Under the pieces are notes generated by a model. The model was not told the origin of the DNA, ran no database searches, and saw nothing but the letters and a program-made list of their open reading frames with translations. Positions 14,993 through 23,214 of a stretch of DNA of 28,404 bases are shown one piece after another. The DNA is from REEB470 sp032117095 (GTDB lineage Bacteria; Bacillota; Bacilli; Paenibacillales; YIM-B00363), in the NCBI GenBank assembly GCA_032117095.1, contig JAULZZ010000098.1, positions 1-28,404 on the forward strand, read 5' to 3'. Within the stretch, counting starts at the first letter, position 1. Every line of letters begins with the position of its first letter. Both the position numbers and the translations under genes were made by a program.

Positions 14993-16183
14993 ATGTTACG
15001 AATTGAACACCTCGGGTGGGTGTATCCCACGCAGGAGGACATAAATCCGGTCAATCGCTGGATGCGCCGCGTCACAGCCCGGTTCCAAAAAAGCATAAAA
15101 ACAGACAAAGAACATGCGCTACAAAGTGTGATCCAGAAAAACACGTCCTTTGGGATCAAAGACGTACACCTTTGTGTGGAGCAGGGAGAATGCGTTGTGT
15201 TGTTTGGTACCTCAGGGTGCGGGAAAACAACGTTGCTCAAATTGATCGCAGGGTTGCTACGACCCCAACAAGGGAGCATTTTCGTAGCAGGAAAAAACAT
15301 CACCCAGATGCCTGCGCATGCACGGGGAATGGGCATGGTGTTTCAGCAACCGTTGTTGTTTCCGCATATGTCTGTCATCGACAATGTCGCTTTTCCTTTG
15401 CGCATGCGTGGCATTGGAAAACGGGAACGATGGGCACAAGCGTCACAGTGGTTGCATGCGGTGGATCTTCAACCGTACGCCACACAAATGCCCCATCGTC
15501 TCAGTGGCGGGCAGCAGCAGCGGGTCGCATTGGCGCGGGCGTTTATCGCGCAACCTGCCGTCTTGCTCATGGATGAACCGTTTAGTGCGCTCGACCCCGT
15601 CTTACGAGAGCGTATGCGTGAGTTGTTCAAAACATTACAGCGAGAACATCGGACGACGACGTTGTTTGTCACGCACGATCGCGATGAGGCGTTTTCTCTG
15701 GCGGATCGGATGGTCACGATGGCATACGGTGGCATTGAACAAATCGGCACACCGGACGAGTTGTATGAACACCCGACGGCGTTGCGTACGGCACAACTCC
15801 TTGGCGCTGTCAATGTGTTTTCTTGTGCGGAGGAACAAGGAATCGGGCAACACCATTGGGTGATCCGTCCAGAACACGTCACGGTGCGTCCATGCACCGA
15901 GGAGCCTCCCCCGCACAGGGGCATCGCCCCCCCGCAGACGAAGCAGCCACCATTTTCTGTACAATATGGCACGGTGATCGACGTGCGTCGGCGTGAAGGA
16001 CATGTACGCTATGTCGTGCAGTGTGGCCACGTACGCGTCGAAGGCGCAGGAATACAAGGGGAAACGATCCAACGTGCGCAAACGGTCGAAATGCGTGCGG
16101 AGCGCCATCACTGGCACTGCATGCCGACAAGTACTCAACCGTCCGCACCACACAAAACGAATGGGAGTGAACCGCCTTGTTAG
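14993..16183 (+). CDS. ABC importer ATPase, YnjD-like, with N-terminal insertion and C-terminal regulatory domain
   Basis: 396 aa from ATG 14993, chosen over GTG 14981 because AAGGGGTGG lies 8 bases before it. Nucleotide-binding motifs: Walker A GTSGCGKTT (72-80), Q-loop VFQQP, signature LSGGQQQR (170-177), Walker B LLMDEP (191-196), D-loop SALD and switch THDRDEA. Between the first beta strand (WVYP, 9-12) and the strand leading to Walker A there are about 40 extra residues (13-55, NRWMRRVTARFQKSIKTDKE and onward) not present in standard importer ATPases. After residue ~235 there is a C-terminal TOBE-like region with WVIRPEHVTVRPC and RYVVQCGHVRVEGAG, as in MalK/PotA-type proteins. Its stop overlaps the start of the next gene. 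Confidence 0.88.
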   Translation: MLRIEHLGWVYPTQEDINPVNRWMRRVTARFQKSIKTDKEHALQSVIQKNTSFGIKDVHLCVEQGECVVLFGTSGCGKTTLLKLIAGLLRPQQGSIFVAGKNITQMPAHARGMGMVFQQPLLFPHMSVIDNVAFPLRMRGIGKRERWAQASQWLHAVDLQPYATQMPHRLSGGQQQRVALARAFIAQPAVLLMDEPFSALDPVLRERMRELFKTLQREHRTTTLFVTHDRDEAFSLADRMVTMAYGGIEQIGTPDELYEHPTALRTAQLLGAVNVFSCAEEQGIGQHHWVIRPEHVTVRPCTEEPPPHRGIAPPQTKQPPFSVQYGTVIDVRRREGHVRYVVQCGHVRVEGAGIQGETIQRAQTVEMRAERHHWHCMPTSTQPSAPHKTNGSEPPC

Positions 16184-16761
16184 ATACGCATGCCCGCCGA
16201 TTTGTACAGCCGTTGCTCACGGCGTGTGCACAATGGATGCAACGGCGTGGCTGGACACCCAACGGCGTGACGACAGGCGCATTTGGCGTAGGGGTGTTGG
16301 CTGCGGGGGCGGTGTACGTCGAGTTGCCGTGGCTTGCAGTGTGTCTTTTGTGGATTTCTGGGGCACTCGATGCCCTCGACGGCACCCTCGCACGGTTGAC
16401 GAAACAAACGAGCCCTTGGGGAACGTTGCTCGATGTCACCTTTGATCGCGTCGTCGAATTGGGCATCTTGATCGCCATTGGACTAAAATATCCACAGCAT
16501 CTTTTGGGGCTTTTGCTCCTTACCGCATCGATCGTTGTGGCCATGACCGTGTTTCTTACGGTTGGCGCACTCAGTGAAAGGCAGGGAGAAAAATCTTTTT
16601 ACTACCAAGCAGGCGTGGCGGAACGAACCGAAGGGTTTATTTTGTTGACGATTTTGATCGTTCTTCCAGCATACTTGTCGTGGACGATTGGGTTGTTTTT
16701 GTTTCTTGAACTATTCACCTGTGCACAAAGACTGCGCGAAGCCCGCAGATTACTGCGCTGA
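16177..16761 (+). CDS. CDP-alcohol phosphatidyltransferase family protein, YnjF-like
   Basis: 194-aa membrane enzyme of the family that moves a phosphatidyl (or similar) group from a CDP-activated donor to an alcohol. The catalytic motif is complete: Asp68-Gly, Ala72-Arg, Gly82, Asp86, Asp90 (DGTLARLTKQTSPWGTLLDV region), the exact DGx2ARx8Gx3Dx3D spacing. The start is TTG 16177: the protein then begins (M)LDTHARRFVQPLL, like the start of E. coli YnjF, and it overlaps the ATPase stop (TTGTTAG). KSFYYQAGVAERTEG near residue 147 also resembles a YnjF block. Five or six helices are visible. Being the last, overlapping gene of an ABC importer operon, as ynjF follows ynjBCD in E. coli, suggests that the importer brings in its alcohol acceptor or a precursor; that is inference. 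Confidence 0.9.
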   Translation: MLDTHARRFVQPLLTACAQWMQRRGWTPNGVTTGAFGVGVLAAGAVYVELPWLAVCLLWISGALDALDGTLARLTKQTSPWGTLLDVTFDRVVELGILIAIGLKYPQHLLGLLLLTASIVVAMTVFLTVGALSERQGEKSFYYQAGVAERTEGFILLTILIVLPAYLSWTIGLFLFLELFTCAQRLREARRLLR

Positions 16762-16929
16762 ACCTGTCTCGCCCTAAGCAGGGCGCCTCAGATACAAGAG
16801 AACGCAAAAATGTGAGAAAAATCAATAAAAAAAGAAAAAAGACCAAAAGGGCATCCCTAGCGTTCCGGCGGGATTCAGGGCCAAAATTTCAGAAATGAGA
16901 AAAAAAACAAAAAAAATTCACATGTGCGC
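16762..16929. other. A-rich gap between two operons
   Basis: Holds a short hairpin CGCCCT-AAGC-AGGGCG (16770-16785) directly after the phosphatidyltransferase gene, with no T-run. Further on, ATCCC (16853-16857) and GGGAT (16870-16874) form a stem whose left flank is A-rich, so on the minus strand it would look like a terminator (stem then T-run at 16850-16825). I see no catabolite-response element and no clear sugar-regulator operator. Confidence 0.4.
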
Positions 16930-16958
16930 TTGACAGGGGGTTCATATTCATTTATCAT
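16930..16958 (+). promoter_or_regulatory. Sigma-A promoter of the sugar ABC/GH32 operon
   Basis: TTGACA at 16930-16935, 17 bases, TATCAT at 16953-16958. Start predicted near 16965, about 40 bases before the first gene. Confidence 0.8.
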
Positions 16959-17005
16959 TCGTCATGTCAAAGGTATCATCACATTTATTAAAGGGGCGAG
17001 TAAAG

Positions 17006-18343
17006 TTGAAGAAAAGTACTTTGTATGCTAGTTTTGTTTTTTTGTTGATGTTGGCAATGGTCGTTACAGGGTGCAGTCAGACGACAGATACGTCTACGAC
17101 GAAGCCAGCAGATAACACCGCTACAGACACTACGAAAGAAGAAGCAAAGAAAGAACCCGTCACTATCATCATCACCAATGGCAAAGGCGAAATCTCCAAA
17201 CAATGGGAGCAAGCCGCAAAAGACTTCTCCGCAGCAAACCCAGAAGTGACGATCGAAGCGTATTCCAATGTAGTTGGCGACAGTTTGTCTGCATATGAGA
17301 AACTCTCAACCTCAGGGAAAGTCGTGACGTTGGCGATGTTCGAGCCAGGTTCGTTGCTTTCCAAGAACAATGGCGTTGGGATCGACTTGAGTGGTGAAAA
17401 GTGGGCGAGTGAGACGACAGACATCGTCAAAGACGCAACGGGCACCGCGGTAGGATTCCCATTTGCGATTGAAGGATACGGCATCGTATACAACAAATCC
17501 GTCGTAGAAAAAGCGGTTGGTGGCGCATTTGATCCGTATTCGATCAATACGCGTGACAAACTCATCGAATTGTTCGACAAAGTAAAAGCGTCTGGCGTCG
17601 AGTTCCCTGTAGCGTACCAAACAGAGCCGTGGTCTGTAGGGAATCACTATGGCTCGCTGTTCCTAAACCAAGGTGGCGACCCTGCGGCAACGTTGGCGAG
17701 TCTGAACAATGGCGAGCTAAAATTGAAAGACAATGCGACGTGGAATGGATTGCTCGATACGATGGATGTATTGGCATCCGAGAAATACAACAAATTTGGC
17801 AAACGTCCATTGGGTAAATTGTACGATGACGCACACGTGCTTGTCGGATCTGGGGAATCTGCCTTCTTGTTCAACGGGAACTGGGCGTACGATTCTTTGA
17901 AAGCATTGCCTGAAAGTGACTTTGGATTTATCCCTGTGCCTGTCGACAACGATGCGAGCAATGTGATGAATACGAAACTTTCAGCAGGTCCTACGCAAGT
18001 GCTCGTCATCAACAAAGCTGCGACGCCCGCACAACAAGACGCTGCAAAACGTTTCTTGAACTGGATCGTATACGAGGCAGCAGGTCAAGATTTCCTAGTC
18101 ACAAAATCCCAAGTCATCCCTGCATTCAAAAACATCTCTCTTTCTGTAACCAACCCATTGGGTAAAGCAGTCGGTGCTGCCGTAAAAGAAGGCAAAACAA
18201 TGCCGTTCTCCACAAACTACATCAATGCGGGCGATTATAGGGAGAAAATCGGACCAGAAGTTCAAAAATACATCGACAAAAAAGTCACGCGTGATCAGCT
18301 TGCAAAAACGTACGAAGATTATCATGCAACATTGAAGAAATAA
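17006..18343 (+). CDS. Sugar ABC importer substrate-binding lipoprotein (family 1)
   Basis: 445 aa. The start is TTG 17006, nine bases after AAAGGGG; the frame runs back to 16964 but that lies at the transcript start. Signal peptide with lipobox VTGC (Cys23), then a Thr/Lys/Glu-rich tether (24-55) and a family 1 extracellular binding protein: VTIIITNGKGEISKQWEQAAKDF, VGFPFAIEGYGIVYNKSVVE, GESAFLFNGNWAYDSL, AKRFLNWIV. Two permeases and a GH32 fructosidase follow, so the ligand is probably sucrose or a fructo-oligosaccharide; this is inference from context. Codon and base use is smoother and more AT-rich than in the neighbours, as expected for a highly expressed gene. An intercistronic hairpin (18378-18419) after it may raise its level over the permeases. 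Confidence 0.9.
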   Translation: MKKSTLYASFVFLLMLAMVVTGCSQTTDTSTTKPADNTATDTTKEEAKKEPVTIIITNGKGEISKQWEQAAKDFSAANPEVTIEAYSNVVGDSLSAYEKLSTSGKVVTLAMFEPGSLLSKNNGVGIDLSGEKWASETTDIVKDATGTAVGFPFAIEGYGIVYNKSVVEKAVGGAFDPYSINTRDKLIELFDKVKASGVEFPVAYQTEPWSVGNHYGSLFLNQGGDPAATLASLNNGELKLKDNATWNGLLDTMDVLASEKYNKFGKRPLGKLYDDAHVLVGSGESAFLFNGNWAYDSLKALPESDFGFIPVPVDNDASNVMNTKLSAGPTQVLVINKAATPAQQDAAKRFLNWIVYEAAGQDFLVTKSQVIPAFKNISLSVTNPLGKAVGAAVKEGKTMPFSTNYINAGDYREKIGPEVQKYIDKKVTRDQLAKTYEDYHATLKK

Positions 18344-18377
18344 TATTTGGTTGAATGTGAAAGACTCATAAATTCGT

Positions 18378-18419
18378 ACAAGGGTAAATGGGTGATGCAA
18401 CGTCATCCGTTGCCCTTGT
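18378..18419 (+). other. Intercistronic hairpin after the binding-protein gene
   Basis: ACAAGGG (18378-18384) pairs with CCCTTGT (18413-18419); inside, GGGTGA pairs with TCATCC. It lies between binding-protein and permease genes, where such hairpins often stabilise the upstream message or partly stop transcription. The following TTTGAT is a poor terminator tail, so readthrough is expected. Confidence 0.6.
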
Positions 18420-18437
18420 TTGATGCAGAGGTGTGCG

Positions 18438-19325
18438 ATGAAGACGGAGTCGTTGGCAAAGAAATTAGGGTTACAATTGTTTTTTACGGGGCCCACCCTC
18501 ATTGCCTTTGGGGTGGCGATTTTATTGCCTTTTTTGTACGGGTTGTATCTGACGTTCTTAAAAATGGAAAACGTCACGAGTGTGGGTGAATTTGCGTGGT
18601 TTAATAACTACATTTTGGCTTTTCAAGATGATAAGTTTTGGACATCGCTTTGGCTCACGATCCAGTATGTCATTTACACGGTCATTTTCGTCAATCTGCT
18701 CGGGTTTGGGATGGCATTTTTGGTCACCGCAGGGACACGAGGACAAAACTTTTTTCGCGCAGCCTTGTTCATGCCGAATATGATCGGAGGCATTGTGCTC
18801 GGGTACATTTGGGCGTTTGTATTCAAAAATACCCTCCCTGCTTTTGGAGAATTAATAGGGAACACTTTTCTTGAGGAATATGCATTTTTGTATGATCCAG
18901 TGGAGTCATTTTTCACAATGGTCATCGTAACGGTATGGCAATCATCGGGATATATGATGATCATCTTCATCGCAGGATTGCTAGCGGTGCCACGGGATTT
19001 GATCGAGGCGTCCATGATCGACGGGGCCAATGCGTGGCATCGACTCAAAGCAATCATTCTTCCCTTGATGGTACCTGCGTTTTTGGTGACGATATTTTTG
19101 ACGTTGCGTAACTCATTTCTCGTCTTTGATCTGAACTATTCTTTAACGGGTGGAGATCCTTTCAATTCTACGGAACTCATCTCGATGTTGCTTGTGAACA
19201 AAGCTTTCGGAGAAAGCAGCAATTATGGGGTGGCTCAATCCGAAGCGATTATTTTGTTTGTCGTCGTGGCTGCGATCGCGTGGATTCAATTTCACTTTGG
19301 TAAGCGTCGGGAGGTCGAGGCGTAA
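18438..19325 (+). CDS. Sugar ABC importer permease 1 (MalF/UgpA type)
   Basis: 295-aa permease from ATG 18438, chosen because AGAGGTG lies just before it (the frame opens at 18420). Six helices are visible: about 14-36, 75-98, 110-130, 160-182, 215-236 and 265-285. The EAA loop LIEASMIDGANAWHRLKAIILPLMVPA (near residues 192-218) is clear and of the sugar-transporter (CUT1) form. It pairs with the next product to form the pore. The ATPase of the system is not encoded in this operon; a shared MsmK/MalK-type ATPase elsewhere is likely, as is common in Bacillota. Confidence 0.92.
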   Translation: MKTESLAKKLGLQLFFTGPTLIAFGVAILLPFLYGLYLTFLKMENVTSVGEFAWFNNYILAFQDDKFWTSLWLTIQYVIYTVIFVNLLGFGMAFLVTAGTRGQNFFRAALFMPNMIGGIVLGYIWAFVFKNTLPAFGELIGNTFLEEYAFLYDPVESFFTMVIVTVWQSSGYMMIIFIAGLLAVPRDLIEASMIDGANAWHRLKAIILPLMVPAFLVTIFLTLRNSFLVFDLNYSLTGGDPFNSTELISMLLVNKAFGESSNYGVAQSEAIILFVVVAAIAWIQFHFGKRREVEA

Positions 19326-20161
19326 TGGCACTACGAAAACCGTGGCAGAACTTTTTACTTTACGTGACGCAAGTCGTGCTTTTTTTCGTTTTTGCGTATC
19401 CGTTTTTCATGCTGATCATCAACTCCTTCAAAACGGATGGCGAAATTTTAACGAATCCAACTTCGTTGCCTACGTCGTACACATTCGACCAAATTATCGA
19501 GGCATTCAAAGCAATGGACTTTGCGACGACATTTACCAATTCATTGTTTATTACTACGGTGAGTTTGTTGCTCATTCTCATTTTTTCGGCAATGACGGCG
19601 CATTTTATGGTGCGCAACAATACGAAATTCAACCGCAATTTTTTCTTACTTCTCGTATTTTCGATGATTATTCCGTTCCAAGTGGTGATGATCCCGCTCG
19701 TTGTCATTTATGGGAAATGGCTTAATTTTTTTGATACGATGCCTTTTACGACGCTCATTGCCTTGTATGTGGGGTTCGGGAGTGCGTTGGCGGTTGTTAT
19801 CTATCATGGATTCATTAAGAGCATTCCGTTAGAATTAGAAGAGGCGGCCCAAATCGACGGGTGCAACCGCATTCAAGTGTTTTTTCGGATCGTCTTTCCG
19901 ATCCTCGTGCCGACGTCCGTGACAATTGCCATTTTGACGGTGCTATGGATATGGAACGACTATTTGTTGCCGTCACTCATCTTGACAAAACCTGACCTTG
20001 CCACGATGCCGATTAAGATGACGTTGTTCAAAGGGCAATACATGAATGACTGGGGACTGCTCATTCCAGCGATGTTGCTGACCATTTTGCCGATTATTGT
20101 CGCCTATTTAATCGGTCAAAAGTACATTATCCGCGGTGTGATGCAAGGGGCGATTAAGTAG
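19325..20161 (+). CDS. Sugar ABC importer permease 2 (MalG type)
   Basis: 278-aa permease, start overlapping the previous stop by one base (TAATG), with GGGAGG just upstream. Six helices, the conserved NSFKTDGEIL after the first, the EAA loop LELEEAAQIDGCNRIQVFFRIVFPILVP (about 177-204) and WIWNDYLLPSLIL after it are classic MalG-type marks. It ends IRGVMQGAIK, the usual MalG-like end in which a basic residue and G-x-x-K-G type tail contact the ATPase. Works with the preceding permease and the lipoprotein at 17006. Confidence 0.93.
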   Translation: MALRKPWQNFLLYVTQVVLFFVFAYPFFMLIINSFKTDGEILTNPTSLPTSYTFDQIIEAFKAMDFATTFTNSLFITTVSLLLILIFSAMTAHFMVRNNTKFNRNFFLLLVFSMIIPFQVVMIPLVVIYGKWLNFFDTMPFTTLIALYVGFGSALAVVIYHGFIKSIPLELEEAAQIDGCNRIQVFFRIVFPILVPTSVTIAILTVLWIWNDYLLPSLILTKPDLATMPIKMTLFKGQYMNDWGLLIPAMLLTILPIIVAYLIGQKYIIRGVMQGAIK

Positions 20162-20189
20162 GGCGCAGGGCGAATGAAGGGGGTAGGCG

Positions 20190-21854
20190 ATGCCAAACTC
20201 ACGTTTGGAGGATGAACACGCACGCCATCAAGATGCCATTGCTCGTGCAACACGCGCGGTTGCCGAAGCGTCCAAAGAAAGTGCGTATGACGAACACATT
20301 CCGAGTTTTCACGCTTGTGCTGGCGTACATTGGATGAACGACCCCAATGGGCTCATTTATTGCAATGGTGCGTATCATCTGTTTTATCAGTACAATCCGT
20401 ATCACGCCGAGTGGGGGACGATTCATTGGGGGCATATGCGCAGTGAAAATTTACTGCATTGGGAAAAACTCCCGATCGCTTTAGCCCCGAGTGAACCGTA
20501 TGATCAAGATGGCTGTTTGTCAGGCAGTGCGATTGAGCGTGCAGGGCACATCGAGCTATACTACACCGCCAACGTCATCGTGAACCCTCAACACGCATCA
20601 GAGGGGATGTTGCAACAACAATGCAAGGCGATTTCTGACGATGGCATCGTATTTTATAAGTCATTGCACAACCCCATTATACAAAGCCCACCGTCGCATG
20701 TCGCACAGTCCAACCATTTTCGTGATCCAAAAGTGTGGATGCGTGATGGGAAAGGGTACATGGTATTGGGGGCAAAAAAGGACACACATGGCAAAGTGTT
20801 GTTGTATACGACTGTGGATTGGGAACATTGGGAATATGTGAGCACGTTGACGCAAAGTGATGGCACGATGGGGTACATGTGTGAATGTCCAGATTTATTT
20901 TCGCTTCAAGGGGAAGATGTGCTCCTATACTGTGTGGAAGGGGCGGTGTTCGAACAGTCGCCACGTACCGCAGGGTATGTAATTGGTCAATTTCATGAAA
21001 AAACAGGGGAATACGTCCACGGTCCATTCTTAAAGCTTGACCATGGGTTTGACTTTTATGCCCCCCAAACACTCCAAGACGAGCAGGGCAGGCGGATCTT
21101 GATTGGGTGGATGCCGATGAACGGCAAAGCACTCGGGAAAACGTGGGCAGGGTGCATGACCGTGCCACGTGAATTGCGATCTGATGGGGATGGCGTGCTC
21201 CGCCAATATCCGGTAGAAGAGCTGAAAAGGTTGCGCCAGCGTGAGTTTATCGTCAGAGATTACGTCATCGATGCGGACTCCGCGATGCTGTTGACGGCAC
21301 AAAGTGGCTGTTGCTTCGAAATGCATATGGAGATCGACCTCGATCAAACGCAAGCGGATGTCGTAGAGTTTTTGTTGTGCGCGAATGAATCGGGGAGCCA
21401 AAAAACGACGATTCGCTATGATCGTATAAAGCACGAATTGTCGTTAGACCGCACCCACTCAGGATTGAGCATGTTTGCCGATGGCGAACAATTCGACGAG
21501 CATGACACGACACTGCATGTCGAAGCACTCGTGTACACGGGGGAAAGTACCGAACCACAGACACAACGGGTAGAGTTTGATGTGCCACATTGGGAGCGTA
21601 TTCGCACGTATAAACTACGAGGCACGGCTACGGGGATGATGAAGTGGCATTTGTTTTTTGACCATTGCGCATTAGAATTGTTCATCCAAGACGGGGAAGC
21701 CGTGATGAGCGGTCTCATTTTTCCACATCCCTCTTCGCAGTTGTGCAAATGGACGAGTTCCGGTGGAAAAACCGTTATTCGGGAAATGCGGTACTGGGCC
21801 ATTACCTCAAGACAATCGTGGACCGATCTCGATTTGGAATGGGGCAATGCGTAA
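20190..21854 (+). CDS. GH32 beta-fructofuranosidase / sucrose hydrolase
   Basis: 554 aa, no signal peptide, so it acts in the cytosol on sugar brought in by the preceding importer. GH32 marks: WMNDPNG (48-54) with nucleophile Asp51, the LFYQYNP block (64-70), FRDP (177-180) that holds transition-state Asp179, and MCECPDL with acid/base Glu232. The five-bladed propeller fills about residues 40-360 and a C-terminal beta-sandwich about 375-540 (LRSDGDGVLRQYPVEEL at the joint; FDHCALELFIQDGEAV near the end). Without a PTS in the operon, the substrate is probably free sucrose or fructo-oligosaccharides rather than sucrose-6-phosphate. ATG 20190 follows GAAGGGGGTAGG, 28 bases after the permease. 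No regulator gene is seen in the window. Confidence 0.94.
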   Translation: MPNSRLEDEHARHQDAIARATRAVAEASKESAYDEHIPSFHACAGVHWMNDPNGLIYCNGAYHLFYQYNPYHAEWGTIHWGHMRSENLLHWEKLPIALAPSEPYDQDGCLSGSAIERAGHIELYYTANVIVNPQHASEGMLQQQCKAISDDGIVFYKSLHNPIIQSPPSHVAQSNHFRDPKVWMRDGKGYMVLGAKKDTHGKVLLYTTVDWEHWEYVSTLTQSDGTMGYMCECPDLFSLQGEDVLLYCVEGAVFEQSPRTAGYVIGQFHEKTGEYVHGPFLKLDHGFDFYAPQTLQDEQGRRILIGWMPMNGKALGKTWAGCMTVPRELRSDGDGVLRQYPVEELKRLRQREFIVRDYVIDADSAMLLTAQSGCCFEMHMEIDLDQTQADVVEFLLCANESGSQKTTIRYDRIKHELSLDRTHSGLSMFADGEQFDEHDTTLHVEALVYTGESTEPQTQRVEFDVPHWERIRTYKLRGTATGMMKWHLFFDHCALELFIQDGEAVMSGLIFPHPSSQLCKWTSSGGKTVIREMRYWAITSRQSWTDLDLEWGNA

Positions 21855-21898
21855 TCCCCACGCCAAAGGTGGATTGGGTGTAAAAACTACAAAGTTTT

Positions 21899-21990
21899 CA
21901 TACGGGAGCTAATGAAGTTTGGCTGAGAGTGGAACCGTACACGTTCCTGACCGCGATCTGATCTGGGTAATGCCAGCGTAGACAATGTAT
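21899..21990 (+). ncRNA. TPP riboswitch aptamer (THI element)
   Basis: The hallmarks of the thiamine pyrophosphate aptamer are present: GGCTGAGAG (21921-21929), CTGATCTGGGTAATGCCAG (21958-21976), and closing helix ATAC (21900-21903) with GTAT (21987-21990). P2 can be drawn as AGCTAA with TTGGCT. It senses TPP, the end product, and would switch off the downstream importer when TPP is plentiful. Confidence 0.95.
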
Positions 21991-22001
21991 CGCATCACGC
22001 G

Positions 22002-22039
22002 AACGTCCGTGGCATTGCTGTGGGCGTTTTTGTTTTTTT
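22002..22039 (+). terminator. Riboswitch-controlled rho-independent terminator
   Basis: AACGTCCGTGGC (22002-22013), loop ATT, GCTGTGGGCGTT (22017-22028) form a 12-pair stem with some G-T pairs, followed by TTTTGTTTTTTT. A competing pairing exists: GTAATGCCA of the aptamer (21967-21975) can pair with TGGCATTGC (22010-22018) of the terminator over nine positions, an antiterminator used when TPP is absent. Confidence 0.9.
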
Positions 22040-22104
22040 CACCAAAAGAGTAAATTCCGCACAGATGGAGCGGAAAATATGCAAGTGCAGAGGAGTCCAG
22101 CATC

Positions 22105-23172
22105 ATGAATACGACAATACGAAAAAAGAGGTTTTCAAAAAAATGGTGGAATCCCCCGGTGTTTGTTTCGTTGGGAATGGTGTTTTTGTTGCTGACAGGG
22201 TGTGCCACAAGCCCCAATCCCGCTACGTCGTCACCAGCACAAACAGCGCAACCCGTGCAAGAAAAGAAAGACACGCCCCCCAAAAAAGTACAGTTGTTGC
22301 TCGATTGGACACCGAATACGAACCACACGGGGATTTATGTCGCACAGCAAAAAGGATATTTTACAGAACAAGGGCTTGAAGTGGAAATTTTGCAGCCTTC
22401 CATGGGGTCGGCAGAAACGATCGTAGCGACAGAAAAAGCGGCCTTCGGCGTCAGTTACCAAGAAGCAGTTACTTTTGCGCGAACACAAGGGGTGCCGCTC
22501 GTATCCATCGCGGCAGTCATCCAACACAACACCTCAGGGTTCGCATCAGATGCGTCTTTGGGAATTGATTCACCGAAAAAATTTGCAGGAAAAACGTATG
22601 GTGGGTGGGGATCGCCCATCGAACAAGCGATGATCGAAGCGTTAATGAAAGCCGACGGTGCGGATGCCAAAAAAGTAAAAACGATTCAACTGGGAAACCT
22701 CGATTTTTTCACTGCCTCCCAACAGGGCATAGATTTTCAATGGATTTATTATGGATGGACGGGCATAGAAGCCAAAATTCGTAAAAAACCGCTCAACATC
22801 GTATGGCTCACCGACTATGCAAAATCGTTGGATTACTATACGCCAGTCATTGTGACGAGTGAAGCGTATCGCAGCAAAGAACCAGATACCGTACGGCGCA
22901 TGATGGCAGCCCTCTCTAAAGGGTACAATGAAGCAGCAACAAACCCCAAAGGGGCAGCACAAGCGTTGCTCGATGCCGTTCCCGAATTAAACAAGGAGCT
23001 CGTGTATGAAAGTGCACAATGGCTCAGTAGCAAATATATTGACGATGCGCCACGGTGGGGCGAACAACGACGCGAAATTTGGGAAAACTATGCCCAATGG
23101 ATGAAACAAGCCAATGTATTAAAAGGGGAATTTGATGCGAATACTGCGTTTACGAATGAATTTCTCCCATAA
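22105..23172 (+). CDS. thiY: Pyrimidine (HMP-type) ABC importer binding lipoprotein ThiY
   Basis: 355 aa with lipobox LTGC (Cys33). The mature part has the NMT1/THI5-like fold marks of ThiY: LLLDWTPNTNHTGIYVAQQKGYF (about 71-93), GVSYQEAVTFART, GWGSPIEQAMIEALMKADGAD and FQWIYYGWTGIEA. ThiY binds formylaminopyrimidine or related thiamine precursors that come from broken-down thiamine; the exact ligand here cannot be read from sequence. ATG 22105 follows AGAGGAG. The TPP riboswitch immediately upstream puts it in the thiamine regulon. Permease, ATPase and a small thiamine-binding protein follow. Confidence 0.93.
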   Translation: MNTTIRKKRFSKKWWNPPVFVSLGMVFLLLTGCATSPNPATSSPAQTAQPVQEKKDTPPKKVQLLLDWTPNTNHTGIYVAQQKGYFTEQGLEVEILQPSMGSAETIVATEKAAFGVSYQEAVTFARTQGVPLVSIAAVIQHNTSGFASDASLGIDSPKKFAGKTYGGWGSPIEQAMIEALMKADGADAKKVKTIQLGNLDFFTASQQGIDFQWIYYGWTGIEAKIRKKPLNIVWLTDYAKSLDYYTPVIVTSEAYRSKEPDTVRRMMAALSKGYNEAATNPKGAAQALLDAVPELNKELVYESAQWLSSKYIDDAPRWGEQRREIWENYAQWMKQANVLKGEFDANTAFTNEFLP

Positions 23173-23214
23173 AATATAGCATGCATTCATGCGGGAACAG
23201 AGAGGAGTAAGTCG

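Noticed and set aside
15879..16544. 221-aa minus-strand open frame
   Set aside because: Lies opposite the ATPase end and the phosphatidyltransferase, both with clear motifs; no independent support.
16970..17005. Upstream start of the sugar-binding protein at 16964
   Set aside because: It coincides with the predicted transcript start and lacks a ribosome site; TTG 17006 has AAAGGGG at the right distance and gives a normal lipoprotein signal.
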